DNA of 64,000 bases from Bilabrum cf. latius (taxonomy: Eukaryota > Bigyra: Bicosoecida > Bigyra > Bicosoecida): contig OZ237740.1 of NCBI GenBank assembly GCA_965178125.1, positions 434,001 to 498,000 of the forward strand. The letters are read 5' to 3'. Both the position numbers and the translations under genes were made by a program. The notes under the pieces are model-generated. The model searched no databases. It was not told the origin of the DNA and worked only from the letters and a program-made list of their open reading frames with translations. Each line of letters begins with the position of its first letter. Positions within the stretch are counted from its first letter, which is position 1. This document shows positions 56,924 to 64,000 of this stretch, in pieces.

Positions 56924-59900
56924 GCTGTAGTGTGACGTGACAGCTGAAAAATCTCTGGGCTTCCTGTCGCTGCAAATCTTGCAAGGCAGCAATTCTCATG
57001 AGGCTCTTTAGTCTGCAGCATCCGGTATGATGCGTACAAGGGCTACTACGTACGATCCCCCAGCGACGCAGTGCACGGCTCTCGATCACCCCCTTCTGCA
57101 AGGCCAGTTGCTACCCCATCATGTGGCCTTCCACCAGATGTCCCTCGCAACCTCAGAAAAAGACTGCCGGTCTTCCGACAGGGCAGTCAAAGCTTCAACA
57201 TCATCTTCGTACACGATTGGACTGTCTGGTATGATCCCAACCCCTGTACTGACGCTCGACCTGGGGTTCTCGGTGTCCAGCAGCCACTCACTCGAGACTA
57301 GCACAGCCACTCAAGCCCGTGTTGTTTCAGTGTCAGAGACTCTCGAGACATACGGATTGAGCTTGCAGGGCCTTGCATTGACTCCTTCGTGTGAACAGAA
57401 GCAGGGAAGCGGCATGGCATGCGTGTCTGGATCATCCTTTCCCCTCAAGCAGCAGTACAAGCAGGCGGTTGAGTCGTTGCCAAGCCCACCGTCATGTTTG
57501 GAGAACAGCACCGAGAAGCTACCTGCGAGCGGCCTAAACCTTATGGGGCTGCATTTCCACCACAGCAGAGGTACAACCATGGTAGTCGCCACGGTCCTCG
57601 GCGGCAAGATCTCACTGGTTCAGAGCTTCCAGCAGAACGAAAGGGACGAGAATGAGGAGAGCGAGCAGTCCTATACCGCCGAGGTGTCCATGGAGAAGCT
57701 GCTGACGACAACGACAGACATTGCAGTGTCAGAGGCAACTACTTCGCATCATTCTACTGTGTCAGATGGAGCCGGCGGAACCATCGAGCATACAACTGAG
57801 ACAAAGGTCGTAGCGAGCCAAGAGACTGGACCTGAGGTGGTCAACGGCGACCGAGATTCTGCGGGCAGCCAGTACGCCAAAGGTGAAGCGGCGAAAGGGC
57901 TTAATTCCGTCATGACTGTGGCCAAGGGGGCAATGGACGCTACCAGTGGGGCACACCTTAAGCTGCAGTTCGGCATGCAGTCAAAGCAGTCCAGGTCTTC
58001 CGCAGCAAGCGATGCTCTTGATCGTGTTCAAACAGAGGTGTCTGGAGGCATCGTTGGGCTGACGTCAGTGGCGCTCAGCCCTGAAGGGGGCGTCAGCGGG
58101 TCTGAGGCCGCATCGGCAGAGATTCATGGAGTGTCTCACTGGGTGGGGTCCGTCCAGTCCGGTGGCACACCCCAGAGCCGCACCACGCAGAGCTTGCCCG
58201 TGGCAATCGTGGACGAATCAGGATGCACCCCTGCCAACAACCTGGAAATGATGCTTGCCGTGGAAAACAAGCAGTGGTGGCGAAAGGAAGCCACGGACCC
58301 CTAGGAACAGCCTATCCAGGACCTTTCAGCGCCAGATGAGTCCATCTCTTCGGAAGAAGGCAAGGCCGGTGGCATCGACTCCAGTCCGCAAGCACCAGAA
58401 ATTGGCAGCCTCGAGCAAGACGAAGGTGGCGAGACCGATGCATTGCTGCAGACAGCAGTGCATGGGCACACAGAATCGGCGCTCGACCTGGCCTAGAAGG
58501 TGTTCGAAACCGTCCACCAGGACGGTAGCGCCAGCAAGCCTCTTCACAACGTGTTGAAACAGGCCGCCAGTAGCAGTTTGAGCAGCGCCCACTCCATCCG
58601 CTTCAAGAACTTCGGCACCTTGCTGCAGTCTGCAGCTATTGCCACGAGTCGGAATGGAGGGGAGTCCTGCAGGTCACTGCCGGGAATCGCCCAGACCGCA
58701 ACGAACGTCCAAGTCCTCGAAGACATCGGCCTGATGTGCTGCCGCGGCGGAGTCCACTGCCTGCCACGCGAGCGTTCAACTGCGACGATGAAAACTGCAA
58801 TGCGCGCGGAGCATGCAACTGCCTCGGAGTGGGTGGCGGCAGCCGGTGAGGCCAACGGTGAGAACGGCACCGTCACCCGAGCGCTGCTGGTTGCCGCTGC
58901 CGTAGAGCTGAGCACGATCGCGATTCCAAGCGACGCTGTACTGGTCGTGTCGGCGTCGTGCTGGCAATCTGAAGCTGTTGAGGCCACGTCTGGCATCGGA
59001 GATCGAACGGTGGTGGCGTACTATGACCAGGACTTGGAGACGTGGCTTGTGGCAGACAAGGATGCACCCCGGCTGCTGACGATGACGGAAGCGTTCGGGT
59101 GCCTCCCAGCCGTGGACTTGTCCGAGGACGCCGAGGCTGCAATCCTGCTGCCCCGCAGCAAGACCGAGCACTTTGAGCCGAAGGCCTACGTTGCCGCGCT
59201 GCTCGCCTCTCGTTTCGTTGCCGAAGGAGACACCGAGCTACTACGCACGCTCATGACACGGGGCGTGATCAATTGGGCAGACATGGACCAGGAGCAGAGT
59301 TTCGCGCTGTAGGCCTACCAGCAGGAGCTAGAGGCTGCCGGTATTCTCCAAGCTAGTAGCAGCAGCAGCGACTCGGAGCGGAGCGCAATCCTGCTGCAGT
59401 CACAAGGAGCCTCGTTCTCCTCGTCCGTGCGGGTGGAACGAGGTCAGCACCGGAGACTGAGGCGGAATCGAGCAACGCGGCATGGTCATCTCCGGCACGA
59501 TGCCGGGCATTCTGTCGCAGTCCAGCGTGGATTCCCTCATGTGAGGGTGCTGCAAGCGTCGCTGCGCGGGGTCGGGAGCATGCTACACGACGAAGACGTC
59601 AGTTTTCCTGCCTCATACATCGACACCCTCGGTGCCGAGCGAGACCTGAGGTACAACGAGGAGAAGCTGTGGAAGCAGCACGACGAGTCGCTCCAGAAGG
59701 AGGTCTGCGTGAGCGGTGGCACGCACCGCGTGCTGGCCCGGCGGCAGTTCCTATCGAAGACCAAGCAAGTGCTCCTTGACCTTTACAAGCAGCTACGGGT
59801 TGCGAACAAACAGGCAGAGCACGTGACGGTGAGTGCGCTCGGTCTCGGCGAAAACCTATGCAAGAGGGATTTTGCACGCACAGGACGCAGGGGGCGCTCT

Positions 59901-60203
59901 GGGGTCATCTCCACCCTGGGCACAGCAGGTGGGATCGCTCGGAAGGCAGCTCCTCAGTGTGAGGACAGCGCCGTCATGCATTCCACGTCCTCCGCCGTCA
60001 GGAACATCGCGAAAATGTCCGATGGAGGCTCTAGCACAGCAACAGCTGTGGCAAGCGAGCTTCGGGAGACAGTGATAAGGCTGGCTAGAGCTCGGGTGGA
60101 GGCAGACACCCCGGAGGTGACTACCCCTGGTGGCGAAAGCGCTGGCGCGCACCCGCCAGCTCGTGATGCCTAGCCCTAGGAGCAAGCACAAGCAACGGTT
60201 TGA
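56924..60203 (+). CDS. Gene W copy 2, main exon: MACPF/perforin-like protein
   Basis: Open to TGA at 60201-60203 if TAG is sense; the in-frame TAGs lie at 56928, 57009, 58302, 58494, 59310, 60171 and 60177. A MACPF-type motif, RGTT followed by a hydrophobic strand and LGGK, lies near 57565-57610, flanked by Ser/Thr-rich amphipathic segments. It aligns with Y in the SVSSS...SVS region, so the two are paralogues. About 700 C-terminal residues are unrecognised. A secreted pore-forming protein is the family expectation; target membrane unknown. Confidence 0.8.
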
Positions 60204-60218
60204 AGCGTTGGGTAATTT

Positions 60219-60667
60219 TGACACGGTGGGAGTACGGTGCTGGCTGCAGGGGTGGCAGCAGCGCCTGAGACGGGTGGTCGCTTTTTGACACGGCGGGAGT
60301 ACGGTGCTGGCTGCAGGGGTGGCAGCAGCGCCTGAGACGGGTGGTCGCTTTTTGACACGGCGGGAGTACGGTGCTGGCTGCAGGGGTGGCAGCAGCGCCT
60401 GAGACGGGTGGTCGCTTTTTGACACGGCGGGAGTACGGTGCTGGCTGCAGGGGTGGCAGCAGCGCCTGAGACGGGTGGTCGCTTTTTGACACGGCGGGAG
60501 TACGGTGCTGGCTGCAGGGGTCGCAGCAGCGCCTGAGACGGGTGGTCGCTTTTTGACACGGCGGGAGTACGGTGCTGGCTGCAGGGGTGGCAGCAGCGCC
60601 TGAGACGGGTGGTCGCTTTTTGACACGGCGGGAGTACGGTGCTGGCTGCAGGGGTGGCAGCAGCGCC
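60219..60667. repeat. 67-bp minisatellite, copy 2 (7 units)
   Basis: Same unit as 22231-22746, starting 15 bp after the W stop; one unit fewer. Confidence 0.95.
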
Positions 60668-60818
60668 GAAGACGGAGGCTCGCTGAACAACTGTACTCGC
60701 TTTATATTCTCTTTGTACGCAATGCACATGGTGCCATACGTACGCCACCAACGTGTCCAGCGCACCAGACCTACAGCAGCAGAGGCCACGGCGTCCGCCG
60801 CTTCACGCTACCGTGCCC

Positions 60819-63800
60819 TCATCCGATCATCCCGGATGCCGGTGATATTCCCCTACAGCGCCTACGGGCAGTGCTTTTTGTATCAGTGCCAAGCATGGAT
60901 GCTGATGCGTCAGACGGAGGGTAATCTCTGTCGAACCTGCCATTGTCCCACTGCTGGATCCACTGCTCAGCTATGGCCACCCTGGCGCGTTCTGGCATGG
61001 GGGCGGTTGCAACCCCGCCCCTCGACACAGCGCTTTGAACCTGCCCGGCGGCCCCAAGAGAGAACGCATCCGCGGCGGCGGGGTCGTAGGGGACATATTT
61101 CCGCCATATCTCGGGGCAGGCTGTCCAACGAGTGCCCACAAGCAGCCAGGCTGCAGGGCACGATGGTGCGGGGCATCGGCCTGGCGCTCCGGGGCCCTCG
61201 TCACACCGATTCCCAGCCCGTTTACCCACCTCACCCTCAAGCTCTTCACGGCTTCGATTCCGGATGGCTTCCAGGTTCGCTGCACCCATGGCTAGCTGCG
61301 CCGCGCATCGCAGCCGGTGCCTGCCCCTGCCGGATCCAGTGCCGGCACAGGCAGGCCCCTGGACAGCGGCAGCGGACACACGCCCACCTTCAGCCGCCTG
61401 CCCCGAAGATCCGTGCCAACCTCACCGCATTCCAATCTCATGTATTGCATGAGATCCATGCCTTCCCTCCGTGAGAGCACGAGCGCAGCGCACCCCCACC
61501 CCTCGACCACTCGGTACAGGCAAGGCACTCCCCTCACCACGACCCCGTCCCGACCAACCCCAGCACTGCCGTGCGATACATCCGACCGCTGTGTGGCCCC
61601 TGTCCCCACCAGCACGAAGGCCTTCGCCCTCTCTAGTGCCTGTATTTCGGCGATCACGACCGACAGGTCTTCAAGCAAAGGCACCGCATGCCTCGTGCTG
61701 CGTGCTGTGGCAGCGCCGGTCAGCTGGGACCCTGAATCGCCACCTGGTTTGTAAACTCTTGCTCGTGCCCATTCCCAGGATATCAGCCCAACATTCCCGG
61801 ATCACTCGAACAGCCCGCGATTGCAACAACCGGATCAAAGCAGGTCAAGGGAGTCACCCGCCTGCCAGCTCTCGCCCTGCTGCCAGCCCACGGCCTCCCT
61901 GGCTTCTCTCCAGGCAGCAAACGTGGCCCACTTCACCATCACGGACCTGAAGGTGACGCAATCGGGCAGCAGCGGGGGCTCAAGCTCTGCCAGGGTTCTG
62001 ATCACCGACTGTGTGGACGCGTTCTTGTAGTTTCCGGCCATGATGTGCAGGTCCTTGCCCTCCCACTCGAGCTCACTGGCGGCAGCCGCTTCGTTCACGA
62101 TCGACCGCACCAAGCCTTGGACGTCGTGCGCAGTCGCGCCGGACAATGCGACAATGTGCGCGTGTGGAAATAGCCAGGCGGCATCTTCGGAGGTCTGCAC
62201 CATGCCCAATTCCCCCATGAGGCCGCTGTCGTACAGCAGGCTGGCCAGGTGGTCCCGCCGCCGCCCGTGGGTCCACTCCGACCACGGCGGCGTCCCCGAT
62301 TCGGTTGCTGCAGGTGGTTGCGTCATTCCTTGCGAAGTTGTAACCCCTCGCATTGGATGAGCGACCTACTCCAAGATCTCGTCCGAATCGGCCGCTGTGT
62401 CGTTCGCGAAGTGGTCCTTTGCCAAGCGCACGGTCCGCCTCATCATGTCGTTTACTCCGCCCTGCTTCCTGGCTGCACTCAGCAGAGCCACCAGGGCCTT
62501 GGCGTAGTCGCGGGGCTCCCACCGCCTGTCTGCCTGCATCACAAGGCTGGACGCCAGTGTTTCTTTCCTCAGTAGCGGTGGCAGTACGATGCCCTTGGGG
62601 TCTTGCATGCCGACTGCATCGCCGGGGTCGAACCGCTCTTCACCTGCTGCACTACCTGTTGCTTCCATGGGACCGCCAGGCATCCCGATCAACGCTCCCA
62701 TGAGGGCGGGCGACAAATCAACCGGGCCAGCACTTGCAGCGAGCTGAGAACACGCCGTCAAGGGGGTCAGCCTCCTGACCAGCTGAAAGAGACCCACGTG
62801 ATCGAGTGCGATGCGGTCGCTGGCCAGCCTGGCACTCTGCAGACGAACGAATGCAATCGGCTGCCTAGGCATGATCTGTCCAATCAGCATGCTGGAAGCA
62901 GCGTTAATGCCCTGTATGCTCAGTCCATGGTACCGCTGCTTTGCCTTGAGCCACGCGTCTGCATTCTCGGACAGATCCCTCCACAGGTCAACCGCGGCAG
63001 GGCGCACGTATCCCTCGAGGGGGTCCAACCCATGGCTGGGCTAGCCGTCCGATTCCCTCTCTTGCTCTTCATTCAATTCCTGCTGCACTGAGGGAGCGTT
63101 CGGACCCAGCACCACGTACCCCGGACATGCTCTCGTGATGCCAGCCTTCCTGCCAAGCTCGGAGGATTCGGAGGCTATCCCAAAGGAAAGGAGGAGCTGC
63201 TCCCGCTGGTGGTCCGAGCGCACACGCTTTGTCACGAATTCAACCAAGTCAGCGTGCGCGCGGATCGAGGCATCGAGCCGTTCCTCACAAATAGCGCGGA
63301 AGCTCGGGAGATGGTCGCCACATCCCGCCCCTTCAGTCACCTGGTGCGCGTGGAGCGCGCACGCCGCAGCGGCCCCCTTGGAAATCACTTCCTGCACGAA
63401 ATCGTTGAGGTCAAACGTCTCATTGTCTTGCCTAATCCCATCAACCGTGAAGTGCCTCAGGCGAAGCATGCTCTTCAGTTTGCTGACCGTGCTGAATCCC
63501 CACCCCCTGTTGCTCTGTTCCCAGTGTGACAGCGTGATCGCTCGGTCGCACAAGTGCCTCATGCTGCCGTTCTCAGCAGTCGCCACAATCCGCAGAGCGT
63601 GCGCCACTCCATCAACTTGAGATGCGCTACTCCCGGTTTCGGCACCCTCGTCTGCTATATCAGTATCACTCAGCTGCTGGAGAAGCTGCCGCGACTTGAG
63701 CACCCATCTTACCGTGCTTGCACCCACAAGCTCTCCTCGCGATTGCGTGCAGATCTCAAACATCCGGTCCACCAGCACCGTCATGCATTCCGACAAACTG

Positions 63801-64000
63801 GTCAGCAGCTCTTGTCGCGACTCGTTCGTTGCTTCTGTGTGCTCACCAGATGCGGCACTCCATGCCTCGACGAGCCTGCGCACCTCGGCAGGTATCCCAT
63901 CCGGGATGGATACTTCGCACGGGTTCTTCCCCTCCATCTCTGCTTCATCCATACCCTCCATCAACTCGAGCAAAGCCTCTCGTTCACTGGAATCATTTGC
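60819..64000 (-). CDS. Gene Z copy 2, multi-exon, unknown function (5' end outside window)
   Basis: Inferred exons: beyond 64000 to 61858, 61704 to 61388, and 61295 to 60819 (TGA). Introns are 153 bp (GTGACT...CACAG) and 92 bp (GTGGGC...GCAG), both phase-consistent. The large exon is open through TAG at 63041-63043 and 62366-62368. Rich in Ala, Glu and Ser, largely helical, with no family recognised. Convergent with W. Copy 1 is truncated and frameshifted. Confidence 0.65.

Overview
The window comes from a unicellular eukaryote. The evidence is GC-rich protein genes with short GT-AG introns, long minisatellite arrays, large near-identical segmental duplications, and a complete, much more AT-rich integrated DNA virus. 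In both the host genes and the virus, TAG is a sense codon and genes end with TGA or TAA. Gln is the best reading of TAG: it sits at the Q of the integrase P-Q-S-N-G motif, and one host paralogue has TAG exactly where its sister copy has CAA. I cannot name the species.

Host layout. One gene block occurs twice: X -> [minisatellite] <- Y, Y <- shared promoter -> W, W -> [minisatellite] <- Z. Y and W are divergent paralogues with MACPF/perforin-like signatures. X and Z are not recognised. Copy 1 covers 1-25028. Its X is split by a 3.4-kb terminal-inverted-repeat element and followed by a 5.3-kb 55/56-bp satellite. Its Y is open with an enlarged intron, its W has a +1 frameshift, and its Z is frameshifted and truncated. 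Copy 2 covers 26810 to the window end. Its X, W and Z are open, and its Y is interrupted by the virus.

Virus. Positions 32481-56128 (23,648 bp) hold a full-length endogenous mavirus-like virophage / Polinton-like element. It has 5'-TG...CA-3' ends, terminal inverted repeats of about 1.6 kb and a 5-bp target duplication (TCGGC). The intact empty site is in copy 1 at 18116-18120. The insertion splits exon 1 of the copy-2 Y gene. I read 22 genes: a DDE integrase with chromodomain, the co-linear morphogenesis module packaging ATPase - cysteine protease - minor capsid (penton) - major capsid, a fibre-like protein, a prim-pol fused to a herpesvirus-origin-binding-type helicase, a nucleotidyltransferase-like protein, a Zn-finger protein, a basic virion-like protein and small unknowns. 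There is no DNA polymerase B. About 84 in-frame TAG codons are spread over 20 of the 22 genes, so the virus uses the host's code.

Virus regulation. A 58-bp palindromic repeat occurs 22 times, always between genes or in the TIRs, and probably marks transcript ends. Five genes, including the integrase, share a CGCCA(A/C)-...-TATATATATA promoter module 29-35 nt before the ATG. The capsid and packaging genes lack it, suggesting early and late expression classes.

Gene-poor stretches: 42-3456 (TIR element, no recognisable gene), 4158-12466 (satellite plus unassigned sequence), 25029-26809 (low-complexity and direct repeats) and both viral TIRs.
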